Source of the DNA: Asanoa ferruginea
Lineage (GTDB): Bacteria; Actinomycetota; Actinomycetes; Mycobacteriales; Micromonosporaceae
Assembly: GCF_003387075.1 (NCBI RefSeq)
Contig: NZ_QUMQ01000001.1
Coordinates: 1,426,001-1,490,000 of the forward strand
Direction: 5' to 3'
Length of the DNA: 64,000 bases
The position numbers were made by a program, and so were the translations under genes. Shown here piece by piece: positions 54,345-63,278 of this stretch; within the stretch, counting starts at the first letter, position 1; each line of letters starts with the position of its first letter. The notes under the pieces were generated by a model, which had not been told where the DNA came from, did no database searches, and saw only the letters and a list, made by a program, of their open reading frames with translations.

Positions 54345-55304
54345 TCACTCCTGAGACCGACGCTCCCGGGCCCGCCGCTTGCCTTCGTGCATGGCGACCA
54401 CCCGGGCGATCGGAATCGTGTGCCCCTCCTCGACCAGGCCGGGGTCGAGCCGCTGCGGCGGCGGCATCAGCGACGCCCACGGATCATCGGACCCGAGCAG
54501 GGAAGCGGCCGTGTGCACGGTGTAATCCGTGGGCACCGCCGCCTCCAACACGTCCCACCCGAGCGGGAACGACACCGGCACACCAGGCCGTAGCCGCGGG
54601 CTGAAGGCGGCCACCACGGTCGCGCCGCCCGCTCGGGTCGAGTCCAGGAAGACCTTGCCCTCGCGCTGCTCGACGATGAACGCGGTGGTCGCCAGCGCCG
54701 GGTCGAGCCGCTCGGCGCGCGCCGTGATCGCCCGGGTGGCCGCCGCGACGTCGTCATGAGCCGGACCATCAGCCAGGGGTACGAACACGTGCGCGCCCTT
54801 GGCCCCACTGGTCTTGGCCGCACCCGCCATGCCGCAAGCCGTGAGCACCTCGCGCACCAGCAGCGCCGCCTGGGCCGCCAGCCGGAACGGGCCGCCCTCG
54901 GGCGGGTCGAGGTCGAGAATCAGGTGGCTGGGGTGCGCGGGATCCGCACTGGTCGACAGCGCCGGGTGATATTCGACCGCGCGCTGGTTGGCGAACCAGA
55001 TCAGCGTGCGGCGGTCGTTGCACAGCCCGTAGCTGACCATCCGGCGCGAGCGGTCGGCCCACACATCGGCCCGCGCGACCCACTCGGGCGTGTATTTGGG
55101 CAGGTTCTTCTGCATGAACGGCGGCTGACCGGGACGCACCCGGATCACCGACAGCGGCCGGTCGCGCAGGGCCGGAATCATCCGGCCGTGCACCGCGTCG
55201 AGATAGTCGACCAGGTCGCGCTTGGTCGCGCCGGCGCCGTCGAACAGCTCCTGGTCGAGATTGGTCAGCGGCACCCCGTCGCGTTCTTCGCCTTTGGCGG
55301 GCAT
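54345..55304 (-). CDS. Stand-alone LigD-type polymerase/primase
   Basis: A 319-residue archaeo-eukaryotic-primase-like domain as found in LigD, used to fill gaps during non-homologous end joining. Visible motifs are HLILDLDPPEG (catalytic Asp-x-Asp), a Lys/Ser-rich KTSGAKGAHVFVP and the third acidic residue in FLDSTRAGG. It lacks the ligase and nuclease domains, and no Ku gene is nearby. It is convergent with the AKR gene with 3 bases between. Confidence 0.9.
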   Translation of the reverse strand: MPAKGEERDGVPLTNLDQELFDGAGATKRDLVDYLDAVHGRMIPALRDRPLSVIRVRPGQPPFMQKNLPKYTPEWVARADVWADRSRRMVSYGLCNDRRTLIWFANQRAVEYHPALSTSADPAHPSHLILDLDPPEGGPFRLAAQAALLVREVLTACGMAGAAKTSGAKGAHVFVPLADGPAHDDVAAATRAITARAERLDPALATTAFIVEQREGKVFLDSTRAGGATVVAAFSPRLRPGVPVSFPLGWDVLEAAVPTDYTVHTAASLLGSDDPWASLMPPPQRLDPGLVEEGHTIPIARVVAMHEGKRRARERRSQE

Positions 55305-55405
55305 AAGCCCTATGTTTCCACGCCCACCCGGCGGCGCGGATGAACCACGTCATCAAGCGCATGACCTGAGCATCCGCGCCGCCGGTGGTGCCGAACTCGC
55401 CACTG

Positions 55406-55759
55406 TCAGTCGGGTGGGGGGGCGTGCATCAACCAACGCATGACGAGTCCGGCGATGTAGGCCAGGCCGAAGGCGACGAACTGCCACAGGGCGTCGTGGC
55501 CCCGCCAGGACAGCACGCCCATGTCGCCTGCGACGAAGCCGACGAAGAGGAAGTAGGTGATCACGGCGAGGGCGAGGCTGTAACGCCAGTCGGGAATCAG
55601 GACCGCGCCCACGATGACCGCGATCGTCATGCCGGCCAGCCCCAGGGGCAGTGGGACCGAGGCGAGCATGACAGTGAGTACGACGACCGCGACCGAGCCG
55701 ATTCCGAGCTCGATACCGGGAGTCACCCTGGGGGCCGTCGGGTGACGGGTTGTTGCCAT
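55406..55759 (-). CDS. Small four-helix membrane protein
   Basis: A 117-residue protein with about four hydrophobic helices and no recognised family. The conserved-looking loop FVAGDMGVLSWRGHD lies between helices 3 and 4. It is divergent from the TetR-MFS pair with about 150 bases between. Function unknown. Confidence 0.72.
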   Translation of the reverse strand: MATTRHPTAPRVTPGIELGIGSVAVVVLTVMLASVPLPLGLAGMTIAVIVGAVLIPDWRYSLALAVITYFLFVGFVAGDMGVLSWRGHDALWQFVAFGLAYIAGLVMRWLMHAPPPD

Positions 55760-55910
55760 GAGCCCAGCTCAGCGCGGGCGCAAGCGGTTTGCCACGATCT
55801 TGACGGCTTCGCTATGCGGGGTGACCGCCTCTTGACGTACCCCTGATTGTGCCTTGCTTCACATTCTAAAAAGTTTCGCGTTCTGCAAGATCATCGGGTA
55901 CGGTCTGCGC

Positions 55911-56525
55911 GTGACCACTTCCCCCGCGCTCGGCCGCCGCGACCGCAAGAAGCTGGAGACCCGCGCCGCGCTTTCCGCCGCGGCGCTGCGGCTCGTGGCC
56001 GCCAACGGGCTCGAGCACGTCACGGTGGAGCAGATCAGCGAGGCGTGCGACGTCTCGTCGCGCACGTTCTTCAACTACTTCGCCAGCAAGGACGAGGCAC
56101 TGATCGGCGGCGACTCCGACATCGCCCAGACGCTCGAGATGTTTCGCGCGCTGCCTGCCGGCACCAGCCTGGTCGAGGCGCTGCGGCTGGCGTTCGTGCC
56201 GGTCATCCTCCAGATGGAAGACCACCGCGAGACGATCAGCCTGCGTCTACGGGTGATCCACGACAACCCGCAGTTGCTCCCCCGGCTGCTGGCCACCGGT
56301 GTCGAGTCCGAGATGGCGGTCGCCGCCGCGATCGCCGACCGGCTCGACCTGCCCGCTGACCACCCCTTCCCCGCCGTGGCCGCCGCCGTCGTGGGCGCCG
56401 CGTTCCGGGTCGCGCTGATGCGCTGGGCCACCGAAGACCACCCCGCCACCCTCGCCACGCTGGCCGACGAGGCGTTCGACGTCGTGGCCAGCGGCCTCAC
56501 ACCCCCCACCACAAAGGACAGTTGA
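55911..56525 (+). CDS. TetR-family repressor of the adjacent exporter
   Basis: A 204-residue TetR regulator with HTH helix VEQISEACDVSSRTFFNYF and a ligand-binding C-terminus. GTG start at 55911. Its stop overlaps the MFS start (TGATG), so the two are cotranscribed. This arrangement is typical of drug-inducible exporters with a self-limiting regulator. Confidence 0.88.
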   Translation: MTTSPALGRRDRKKLETRAALSAAALRLVAANGLEHVTVEQISEACDVSSRTFFNYFASKDEALIGGDSDIAQTLEMFRALPAGTSLVEALRLAFVPVILQMEDHRETISLRLRVIHDNPQLLPRLLATGVESEMAVAAAIADRLDLPADHPFPAVAAAVVGAAFRVALMRWATEDHPATLATLADEAFDVVASGLTPPTTKDS

Positions 56526-58117
56526 TGACCGACGTCACCACCTCGCCCGACCCGACCGCGGCCGAGCCGCTGGATCCTGACGCCGCACCCGCCCGGATGT
56601 CGCGCCGTGAGGTGCTGTCCGCGCTGTCCGGCCTGATGGTCGGCCTGTTCGTGTCGATTCTCGCCTCGACGATCGTCGGCAACGCGCTGCCGCGGATCAT
56701 CGCCGACCTGCATGGCAGCCAGTCCGTCTACACCTGGATCGTCACCACCGAGCTGCTCGCGATGACCGCCACCGTGCCGCTGTGGGGCAAGATGGCCGAC
56801 CTCTACAGCCGCAAGCTGCTGATCCAGCTCTCCCTGTGCCTGTTCGTCGCCGGCTCGCTGATCGCCGGCTTCACGCCCAACGTCGAGATCCTGATCGTCA
56901 GCCGGGTCGTGCAGGGCGTGGGCGCCGGCGGCATGACCGCCCTCGCGATGATCGTGATGGCGGCGATGATCCCGCCGCGCGAGCTGGGCCGCTACTCCGG
57001 AATCTTCGGCGCCGTGTTCGGCGTCGGCACGATCGCCGGCCCACTGATCGGCGGCGTGCTGGTCGACACGAGCTGGCTCGGCTGGCGCTGGTGCTTCCTG
57101 TTCGGCGTGCCGTTCACCCTGCTGTCGATCTACCTGCTCCAGCGCACCCTGCACCTCCCGGTCGCCCGCCGGAAGGTCACGATCGACTGGCTCGGCGCTT
57201 TCCTGATCATCGCGGGCATCTCCACCCTGCTGATCTGGTCGACCCTGGCTGGCAGCAAGTTTGCCTGGGCGTCGTGGCAGACGGCGGCGCTGGTCGCGGG
57301 CGGCATCGTGATCCTGGCGCTGGCCGTGCTGGTCGAGTCGCGCGCCGCGGAGCCGATCATCCCGCTCGGCATCTTCCGCAACCGCACCGTCTCCCTGACC
57401 ACCGTCGCGTCGATCCTGGTCGGCGTCGCGATGTTCGGCGGCACGGTCTTCCTGGCCCAATACTTCCAGGTCTCGCTCGGCAAGTCGCCAACCGTCGCCG
57501 GCCTGATGAGCCTGCCGCTGATCTTCGGCCTGCTGGTCTCGTCGACGGTGGCCGGCCAGCTGATCACCAAGCACGGCCGGTGGAAGGCCTACCTGGTGGC
57601 CGGCGCGCTGATCATGACGGTCGGCATGCTGCTGCTCGGCACGATCGGCGCCACCACCAGCGTCGTGCTGATCTCGGTCTACATGGCGGTGCTCGGCATC
57701 GGCGTCGGCATGCTGATGCAGAACCTGGTGCTGGCCGCGCAAAACGACGTGCCGGCCGCGGAACTCGGCGCCGCCACGTCGGTGCTGACGTTCTTCCGGA
57801 GCATGGGCGGCGCGATCGGCGTCAGCGCTCTGGGCGCCGTGCTGGCCAGCAAGGTGACCAGCGGCCTGACCGAGCGCCTCGGCGCACCGGCGGGCGGCGG
57901 CTCCGGCAGTGCGGCTGTCCCCAACCTGGCCGACCTGCCCGAGCCGGTGCGCCGGATCGTCGAAGACGTCTACGGCAACGCCACCGCGGACCTGTTCCTG
58001 ATCGGTGCCCCGATCGCGTTCCTCGCGGTGCTGGCGGTCGTCTTCATCAAGGAGAAGCCGCTGTCGACGCTGAGCGGTGACGAGCGCCGGGCCCAGGAGG
58101 CGCCGGCCATCCACTGA
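56525..58117 (+). CDS. EmrB/QacA-type MFS drug exporter (DHA2)
   Basis: A 530-residue transporter with about fourteen membrane helices. Motif A-like GKMADLYSRKLL and motif C-like GAVFGVGTIAGPLIGG are present. It should export drugs or toxic metabolites by proton antiport. ATG at 56525 follows AAAGGA. It is translationally coupled to the TetR gene and is followed by a strong terminator. Confidence 0.93.
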   Translation: MTDVTTSPDPTAAEPLDPDAAPARMSRREVLSALSGLMVGLFVSILASTIVGNALPRIIADLHGSQSVYTWIVTTELLAMTATVPLWGKMADLYSRKLLIQLSLCLFVAGSLIAGFTPNVEILIVSRVVQGVGAGGMTALAMIVMAAMIPPRELGRYSGIFGAVFGVGTIAGPLIGGVLVDTSWLGWRWCFLFGVPFTLLSIYLLQRTLHLPVARRKVTIDWLGAFLIIAGISTLLIWSTLAGSKFAWASWQTAALVAGGIVILALAVLVESRAAEPIIPLGIFRNRTVSLTTVASILVGVAMFGGTVFLAQYFQVSLGKSPTVAGLMSLPLIFGLLVSSTVAGQLITKHGRWKAYLVAGALIMTVGMLLLGTIGATTSVVLISVYMAVLGIGVGMLMQNLVLAAQNDVPAAELGAATSVLTFFRSMGGAIGVSALGAVLASKVTSGLTERLGAPAGGGSGSAAVPNLADLPEPVRRIVEDVYGNATADLFLIGAPIAFLAVLAVVFIKEKPLSTLSGDERRAQEAPAIH

Positions 58118-58126
58118 CCGATACGT

Positions 58127-58163
58127 CGAGAGACCCCCTGCCTTCGTGGCGGGGGGTCTCTCG
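58127..58163. terminator. Bidirectional terminator
   Basis: Arms CGAGAGACCCCC and GGGGGTCTCTCG (12 bp, perfect) with an inner GCC/GGC pairing around TTCGT. It separates the convergent MFS and AKR genes. Confidence 0.92.
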
Positions 58164-58193
58164 CGGTCTACCCTCGCATGCGCTCGACCAGGA

Positions 58194-59042
58194 TCAGGAC
58201 GTGCGGGTCAGGCTCGCGATCTCGGCCTGGGAGAGCTTCAGGTCGAGTGCGGCCAGGTTGTCTTCCAGGTGGGCGAGGTCACCCGTACCCGGAATGGGCA
58301 GCATCGCCGGCGACCGCCCGAGCAGCCAGGCGAGCACCACCTGGCGGGCCGAGGCGGAGTGCCGCTCGGCGATCTCGTGGATGGTCGGGTTCTTGTCGAG
58401 GTCCTGGATCGGCGCCCACGGCAGGAACACCATCGACTCCTGCTCGCACAGGTCGACGATGGTCTCGGAGGCCCGGTCGTCGACGTTGTAGCGGTTCTGG
58501 ATCGACACGATCGGCGTCATCCGCTGCGCGATCCGGATCTGCTCTTCGTCTACGTTGGACAGACCGATATGCCGGATCTTGCCCTGGTTCTTCAGCTCGA
58601 CGATCGCGCCGAGCGAGTCTTCGAACGGCACCTTCGGGTCGGGCCGGTGAAACTGGTAGAGGGGAATCTCGTCGAGCTTCAGCCGGCGAAGCGAGCCCTC
58701 GGCGACCTCGACCAGGTGCTCGGGGCGCCCGTCGGCCGGCCAGGCCATGTTGGGCCCGGGCCGGAGCAGGCCACCTTTGGTGGCGATGACCAGATCTTCC
58801 GGGTACGGGTAGAGCGCCTCGGCGATCAGCTCCTCGCTCACGTCGGGGCCGTAGGAGTCCGCGGTGTCGATGAAGTTGATGCCGGCGTCGACGACCCGGC
58901 GCAGCACGGCGATGGCTTCGCCCTTGTCGGCCGGCGGACCCCAGATGCCCGGCCCGGTGATGCGCATGGCGCCGTAACCGAACCGGTTGACGGTGAGATC
59001 CCCGCCGACGTCGATCGTCCCCGCGGAGCTGGCGTTGGGCAT
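58194..59042 (-). CDS. Aldo-keto reductase, paralogue A
   Basis: A 282-residue reductase, close paralogue of the next gene (both begin with NASxAGTIDVGGDLTVNRFG, cited as GTIDVGGDLTVNRFG). Catalytic region FIDTADSYGP, YQFHRPDP and PIPGTGDLAHLEDN are present. ATG at 59042 follows GGAG. The shared palindrome lies about 62 bases upstream of the ATG. Confidence 0.93.
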   Translation of the reverse strand: MPNASSAGTIDVGGDLTVNRFGYGAMRITGPGIWGPPADKGEAIAVLRRVVDAGINFIDTADSYGPDVSEELIAEALYPYPEDLVIATKGGLLRPGPNMAWPADGRPEHLVEVAEGSLRRLKLDEIPLYQFHRPDPKVPFEDSLGAIVELKNQGKIRHIGLSNVDEEQIRIAQRMTPIVSIQNRYNVDDRASETIVDLCEQESMVFLPWAPIQDLDKNPTIHEIAERHSASARQVVLAWLLGRSPAMLPIPGTGDLAHLEDNLAALDLKLSQAEIASLTRTS

Positions 59043-59103
59043 GGTGCAGACACTCCAATCCGATGTCGGAGGCAGGCGCGACACGCCTACCCCCTACCGA
59101 ACT

Positions 59104-59116
59104 GGAGCCTAGCTCC
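59104..59116 (-). promoter_or_regulatory. Shared AKR palindrome, second site
   Basis: Read on the minus strand as GGAGCTAGGCTCC, identical to the site at 53350-53362. The TAGGCT inside could be a -10 box for the AKR gene that starts at 59042. Confidence 0.65.
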
Positions 59117-59150
59117 GCTCCGGGCGTGGCTCCCAGTCCCGCTTTTCTGA

Positions 59151-60017
59151 TCAGCCACCCGTCTTCTGGATGGCCGCGATCTCGGCGTGCGTAAGTTCCA
59201 GATCGAGCGCGCCGAGGTTGTCGTCAAGGTGTGCTGGGTCACTCGTACCCGCGATGGGCAGAATCGACGGCGACCGCCCGAGCATCCAGGCCAGCATCAC
59301 CTGGCGCGGTTCGGCGTCGTGCCGCTCGGCGATCTCGCGTACGGTCGGGTTCTCGGCGGCTCCGGTCATCGGCTCCCAGGGCAGGAACACCATCTGCTCC
59401 TGCTCGCACAGGTCCACAATCGACTCCGGCCGGCGATCGTTGAGGTTGTAACGGTTCTGGACCGAGACAATCGGCACCATCCGCTGCGCGACCCGGATTT
59501 CCTCTTCGGTCACATTGGACACACCGACATGCACGATCTTGCCCTGCTCCTTGAGCTGCACGACGGCGCCCATCGAGTCTTCGAACGGCACCTTCGGGTC
59601 GGGCTTGTGAAACTGGAAGAGCGGGATCTGGTCGAGCCTCAGCCGCCGAAGCGACCCCTCGCACGCCTCGATGATGTGCTCCGGCCGCCCGTCTTTGGGC
59701 CAGAACCCGTCGGGCTCGCCGTCGTCGGGACCAGTGCGGACCAGACCGGCTTTGGTGGTGATGACCAGATCGTCCGGGTAGGGATAGAGCGCCTCCGCGA
59801 TCAGCTCTTCACTCACGTTGGGCCCGTAGGAGTCGGCCGTGTCGATAAAGTTGATCTCGTTCTCGACGGCCCGACGCAGGACCGCGATGGCGTCTTCTCG
59901 GTTGGTCGGCGGCCCCCAGATGCCCGGCCCGGTGATCCGCATGGCTCCGAACCCGAACCGGTTGACCGTAAGGTCTCCGCCGACGTCAATCGTCCCCGCA
60001 GCGCTGGCGTTGGCCAT
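59151..60017 (-). CDS. Aldo-keto reductase, paralogue B
   Basis: A 288-residue reductase similar along its whole length to the adjacent paralogue, evidence of a tandem duplication. Catalytic motifs FIDTADSYGP and FQFHKPDP are retained, with PIAGTSDPAHLDDN in the NADP region. ATG at 60017. The shared palindrome lies about 37 bases upstream. Confidence 0.93.
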   Translation of the reverse strand: MANASAAGTIDVGGDLTVNRFGFGAMRITGPGIWGPPTNREDAIAVLRRAVENEINFIDTADSYGPNVSEELIAEALYPYPDDLVITTKAGLVRTGPDDGEPDGFWPKDGRPEHIIEACEGSLRRLRLDQIPLFQFHKPDPKVPFEDSMGAVVQLKEQGKIVHVGVSNVTEEEIRVAQRMVPIVSVQNRYNLNDRRPESIVDLCEQEQMVFLPWEPMTGAAENPTVREIAERHDAEPRQVMLAWMLGRSPSILPIAGTSDPAHLDDNLGALDLELTHAEIAAIQKTGG

Positions 60018-60054
60018 GTCACGCACCCCAATCCCTCGTGAGCGACCTCCCTTC

Positions 60055-60067
60055 GGAGCCTAGCCCC
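60055..60067 (-). promoter_or_regulatory. Shared AKR palindrome, third site
   Basis: Read on the minus strand as GGGGCTAGGCTCC, one base different from the other two sites. It has the same orientation relative to its gene and includes TAGGCT. Confidence 0.6.
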
Positions 60068-60106
60068 GCCTCCCCGCAAGGGACATATGGGCGATTTGTC
60101 CGTTGC

Positions 60107-60634
60107 TCAGCGCCGCGCGAGGCGGAGGCTGCGGTGCGCCGGCCATTCCAGCGCCACGGTGCCGCCGACCGGAACCGTGCGCCACCGGTCTTCGGCGGCG
60201 TGGAGTGCGGCGATCGCGGCCCGCACGAGGTCGGCCGGCGGTGCGTCGGCTGGCCGGGTCGCGAACCATTGCGCGGTCAGCTTGGCCAGGTCGGCGCGCG
60301 GTTTGGCGGCCGCCGCCTCGACGAACCCACCCAACAACTCGGCGCGCTGGATCCGGTCGCGATAGGCCCGGATCAATGCCGCTGACTTGTCGGCCGCATG
60401 CGGCGGGCGGCGGCCGGACTGATGGGCCATGCTCTTGAAGACCACGCCGCCCGCTATCGCGCCCCAGATGCCATCCGGCAGGCGCATCGCGTCTTCGACC
60501 GTGAAGTGCACGAGGTCGTGCGGTAGCTCGCCGGTAATGGGACCGGCGCTCATCCGGTAGACCACTTTGTCGTCACGCTCGATCAGGATCGAAGCCCACA
60601 CGTGGTCGGGTGGTCGCTCGAAGGTCACCCGCAT
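60107..60634 (-). CDS. Uncharacterised soluble protein
   Basis: A 175-residue protein of no family I recognise. The N-terminal part is beta-like (VWASILIERDDKVVYRM), the central part contains HDLVHFTVEDAMRLP, and the C-terminal half is helical and Ala-rich. The composition is normal for the region and the ATG at 60634 is the first in the frame. Function unknown. Confidence 0.7.
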   Translation of the reverse strand: MRVTFERPPDHVWASILIERDDKVVYRMSAGPITGELPHDLVHFTVEDAMRLPDGIWGAIAGGVVFKSMAHQSGRRPPHAADKSAALIRAYRDRIQRAELLGGFVEAAAAKPRADLAKLTAQWFATRPADAPPADLVRAAIAALHAAEDRWRTVPVGGTVALEWPAHRSLRLARR

Positions 60635-60683
60635 GCCTACAGAGTGATCCCGCCGATCGTCGCGCTCAACCGGATATCGCTCC

Positions 60684-61424
60684 TCAGCTCAGCTGGTCGG
60701 AGCGGCCGGCCTCGATGCGCGACCACTGGGCGATCGGACGACCATTCGTACGCCAGACCTGTGGGTTCGTCGCGTCTCCCCACGGCTGTGGCCAACCGTC
60801 CGGAGAGTCCTCCCACCCCTCTTGGCGCCCGTAGACGGTCATGTCCAGCAGCCCGTGTGTGGGCGACATGATCTCGACGCCGCGACCGCCGGTGTAGTAG
60901 GTCTCGAAGACCCGATCGCCGTCACGGACGTAGCAGACCAGGTGGTGCCGCTGCCAGTCGCGACCTTCCAGGAGTTGCGGCGCGGTCAGCTCGGCCGAAT
61001 ACCACGGCATTTCCAGGCCCAGGAAGTCCCGATAGCGGATGCTTTCCTGATAAGGACCCTTACACAGCACGGCGTAGGTGGCGTCGCGGGAATGGATGTA
61101 GGCCAACTCGCGAACCTGGCTGTTGAAGAACGTGCAGCCCTCGCATTGCTCCGCGGCGGTCCGACCGGGCCACCACGCGTGGAAGTAGGCGATGAGCTGC
61201 TTGCGGCCTTCGAAGACGTCGAGGATCGTGACCGGCCCGTCGGGACCGATGACCTCGATGCTGGCGTCGACCTCCACCATCGGCAGCCGCCGCCGCGCCG
61301 CCGCGATCGCGTCTCCCTCGCGGGTGTGCGCCTTCTCCCGGGCGAACAGTGCTTCCCGTGCCTCCTGCCAGCTCTTCCGGTCGACCACCGGAGGAAGGGC
61401 GGGGCTGGGTGTGTGGTCGTTCAT
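60684..61424 (-). CDS. DUF899-family thioredoxin-like protein
   Basis: A 246-residue member of the DUF899 group with a thioredoxin-like fold. The segment CEGCTFFNSQ may be a redox-active Cys pair, and WYSAELTAPQ and YYTGGRGVE follow. Family members are often found near regulators of ArsR or SRPBCC type. The gene lies 23 bases from the ArsR gene on the same strand and may share its promoter. Confidence 0.85.
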   Translation of the reverse strand: MNDHTPSPALPPVVDRKSWQEAREALFAREKAHTREGDAIAAARRRLPMVEVDASIEVIGPDGPVTILDVFEGRKQLIAYFHAWWPGRTAAEQCEGCTFFNSQVRELAYIHSRDATYAVLCKGPYQESIRYRDFLGLEMPWYSAELTAPQLLEGRDWQRHHLVCYVRDGDRVFETYYTGGRGVEIMSPTHGLLDMTVYGRQEGWEDSPDGWPQPWGDATNPQVWRTNGRPIAQWSRIEAGRSDQLS

Positions 61425-61447
61425 GATTCGCCTCCAATTGCTCGGGT

Positions 61448-61777
61448 TCAGCCGAGGTGGTCGCGCAGGGCGGCCAGCGGACCGTCCCAGTCGCGGGCCA
61501 GCGCGGCCAGGTATTGCTGGGCGACCTTCATGGATGCGGAGTCCAGCCGGTAGCGCACCCGGCGCCGCTCCCCTGGCTCGGCCACGACCAGCCGGGCCTC
61601 GGCCAGCAGGTTGAGATGTTTCGCGATGGCCTGCCGGGTGATCGGCAACCAGGCGGCCAGATCGGTCGCGGTGGCGGGCCCGTTCCTGGCCAGGGTGGCG
61701 AGGATGCTCCGCCGCGTCGGATCGGCCAGGGCGGCGAACACTTCCTCGGCCACCGCTTCCGGGTCAGGCTTGTCCAT
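61448..61777 (-). CDS. ArsR-family regulator of an SRPBCC pair
   Basis: A 109-residue winged-helix repressor with FAALADPTRRSILATLARNG (cited as ADPTRRSILATLA) and recognition helix TRQAIAKHLNLLAEA. No Cys metal ligands are present. It overlaps the preceding SRPBCC gene by 14 bases. ArsR-SRPBCC pairs are common in bacteria and often autoregulated; a matching operator and promoter lie upstream of the pair. Confidence 0.9.
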   Translation of the reverse strand: MDKPDPEAVAEEVFAALADPTRRSILATLARNGPATATDLAAWLPITRQAIAKHLNLLAEARLVVAEPGERRRVRYRLDSASMKVAQQYLAALARDWDGPLAALRDHLG

Positions 61778-62201
61778 CGAGGTATTCGACCAGCTCGCCC
61801 AGTTCGTTGGCCCAGCCGCGGGTGTTGCCGGTGTAGGCCACATCGTGCTGTTGTTCGTCTGGCAGTTGCCCGAACCCGGTCTCGACCACGGTCAGCGTGG
61901 TGCCGCCGTCGGTGGCGTCGAGCGTGAATTCCACATAGGTGCGTCGCGGGTCGTCGTCGGGAAGACCGTAGATCGACCACGTGTAGGCGAAGACGCGCGG
62001 AGGTTCGAGACGCTCGATGGTGAGCACCTTGACGTCACCGCTGTCCCACTCGAGCCTGGCCTGGCCGCCGACGCGCAGATCGACCTCGGCGCGGTGCCCG
62101 AACCAGGTGCCCAGCCCCTCCGCGGTGGTGAGGGCCGCCCACACACGCTCGGGTGGATGGGCCAATTGAAGCGTGCGCTCGATCCGATCCGGGAATGTCA
62201 T
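61764..62201 (-). CDS. SRPBCC/AHSA1-domain protein
   Basis: A 145-residue START/Bet v1-like lipid-cavity fold of the Activator of Hsp90 ATPase group, with ERVWAALTTAEGLGTWFG near the N-terminus and TLTVVETGFGQLP near the C-terminus. It is encoded before the ArsR gene and in its operon. The ATG at 62201 has GAGGAGG six bases before. The ligand is unknown. Confidence 0.9.
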   Translation of the reverse strand: MTFPDRIERTLQLAHPPERVWAALTTAEGLGTWFGHRAEVDLRVGGQARLEWDSGDVKVLTIERLEPPRVFAYTWSIYGLPDDDPRRTYVEFTLDATDGGTTLTVVETGFGQLPDEQQHDVAYTGNTRGWANELGELVEYLDGQA

Positions 62202-62224
62202 GCCCACCTCCTCATCGCAACCAA

Positions 62225-62265
62225 CCGGTTGCCATAAACCTATGGCAACCGGACGGTTGCGTCAA
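62225..62265 (-). promoter_or_regulatory. Promoter with ArsR operator
   Basis: On the minus strand: TTGACG (-35, 62260-62265), a 17-nt spacer and TAGGTT (-10, 62237-62242). A perfect palindrome with 12-bp arms CCGGTTGCCATA and TATGGCAACCGG (62225-62252, 4-nt centre) covers the -10. Binding there would block RNA polymerase at the SRPBCC-arsR operon. Confidence 0.85.
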
Positions 62266-62277
62266 CCCCGGCGTCGC

Positions 62278-62721
62278 CTACGACCGGTCGAAGATGAGGT
62301 CGAAGTCCTTGCGCCAGGTCAACCCTTGATCGTCGGACGCCTCCCAGCGACCCGCGATGCGGTCGGGGCCTATGTCGGCGATGAACCGCTGGAACATGTC
62401 GGGATCTTCGCGACTCAGGCTCCAGTGCGAGCCGTCGAACGCCATGGCGAATACCCGGCAAACCCCGCGTTCATCGTGGTAGAGCGCGGTGTAGGCGTCT
62501 TGAGCGTCGCTGCGCCCGAGCACCAGGACCATCTCGCTCGTGGCCTTGCCGACATCGCCCGTCATCGTCCAGCGGAAGACCACGAACGCGTCGCCGAGCC
62601 ACTCCACGGTCGCGGAGCCCCCCACCTCCCGGTCGGCCGGCTCCAGGAACCACGCGTTCCGCAGCGTCGTGCGCCACGACCCGACCAGAACGTCCAACTG
62701 CTCCATAGCCGCGTTACGCAT
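62278..62721 (-). CDS. DUF1579-like small protein
   Basis: A 147-residue beta-barrel-like protein. Its start LDVLVGSWRTTLRNAW and the end WEASDDQGLTWRKDFDL resemble the DUF1579/lipocalin-like group. ATG at 62721 follows GAGGAAG. It lies upstream of the SRPBCC-arsR operon, on the same strand. Function unknown. Confidence 0.72.
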   Translation of the reverse strand: MRNAAMEQLDVLVGSWRTTLRNAWFLEPADREVGGSATVEWLGDAFVVFRWTMTGDVGKATSEMVLVLGRSDAQDAYTALYHDERGVCRVFAMAFDGSHWSLSREDPDMFQRFIADIGPDRIAGRWEASDDQGLTWRKDFDLIFDRS

Positions 62722-62741
62722 CGGCTTCCTCCTCGGCGTGC

Positions 62742-63278
62742 CTATCCGGTTGACGTCGTGCCTGCTCGGACCGGTGCCGCCGAATCGAGAACGGCCCTCA
62801 ACCGGGCGCGAGCGCGCTCAAGACGTTTGCGCGTCGCGGCGGCGGAAAGCCCGAGGGCGGCGGCGGCCTGGGCCGGAGTCAGATCCTCCCAGGCGATGAG
62901 GGTGAGCAGTTCCCGATCGTCAGCACTGAGCCGATCGAGGGCCGCGCGCACCGCCGAGGTCGTGTCGTCAGGAACCGCGACCGGCTGAGTCCGCAGGTGC
63001 TGGCGCAGCCGGTTGGCGAGCTGATCGCGCCGCGAGTTGCCGCGGCGGTGGTTGGTCAGGACACCGCGCGCGATCCCGATCAGCCACGCCCGGGCCTGGG
63101 CAGGATCGGTGGGCACGTCGTCGAGGCGCCGCCAGACCACGACGAAGACGTCGGCCATCAGGTCGGCACTGGCGTGCTGGGGCTCGGTGCGCCGGGCGAG
63201 ATAGCCCAGCACGGCCCGCCCGTGCTCGTTCATCAACTCGGTGAAGCGGGCTTCCGCCGGAGGCACCCATGCGGTCAC
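62742..63278 (-). CDS. ECF-type RNA polymerase sigma factor
   Basis: A 178-residue sigma-70 family protein. Region 2 is at about 10-75 (YLARRTEPQHASADLMADVF, cited as ASADLMADVFVVVW), and region 4 has LTPAQAAAALGLSAAATRKR. The spacing fits an ECF sigma. GTG start at 63278, four bases inside the end of the preceding gene. That gene encodes a membrane protein that may be its anti-sigma factor. Confidence 0.9.
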   Translation of the reverse strand: MTAWVPPAEARFTELMNEHGRAVLGYLARRTEPQHASADLMADVFVVVWRRLDDVPTDPAQARAWLIGIARGVLTNHRRGNSRRDQLANRLRQHLRTQPVAVPDDTTSAVRAALDRLSADDRELLTLIAWEDLTPAQAAAALGLSAAATRKRLERARARLRAVLDSAAPVRAGTTSTG

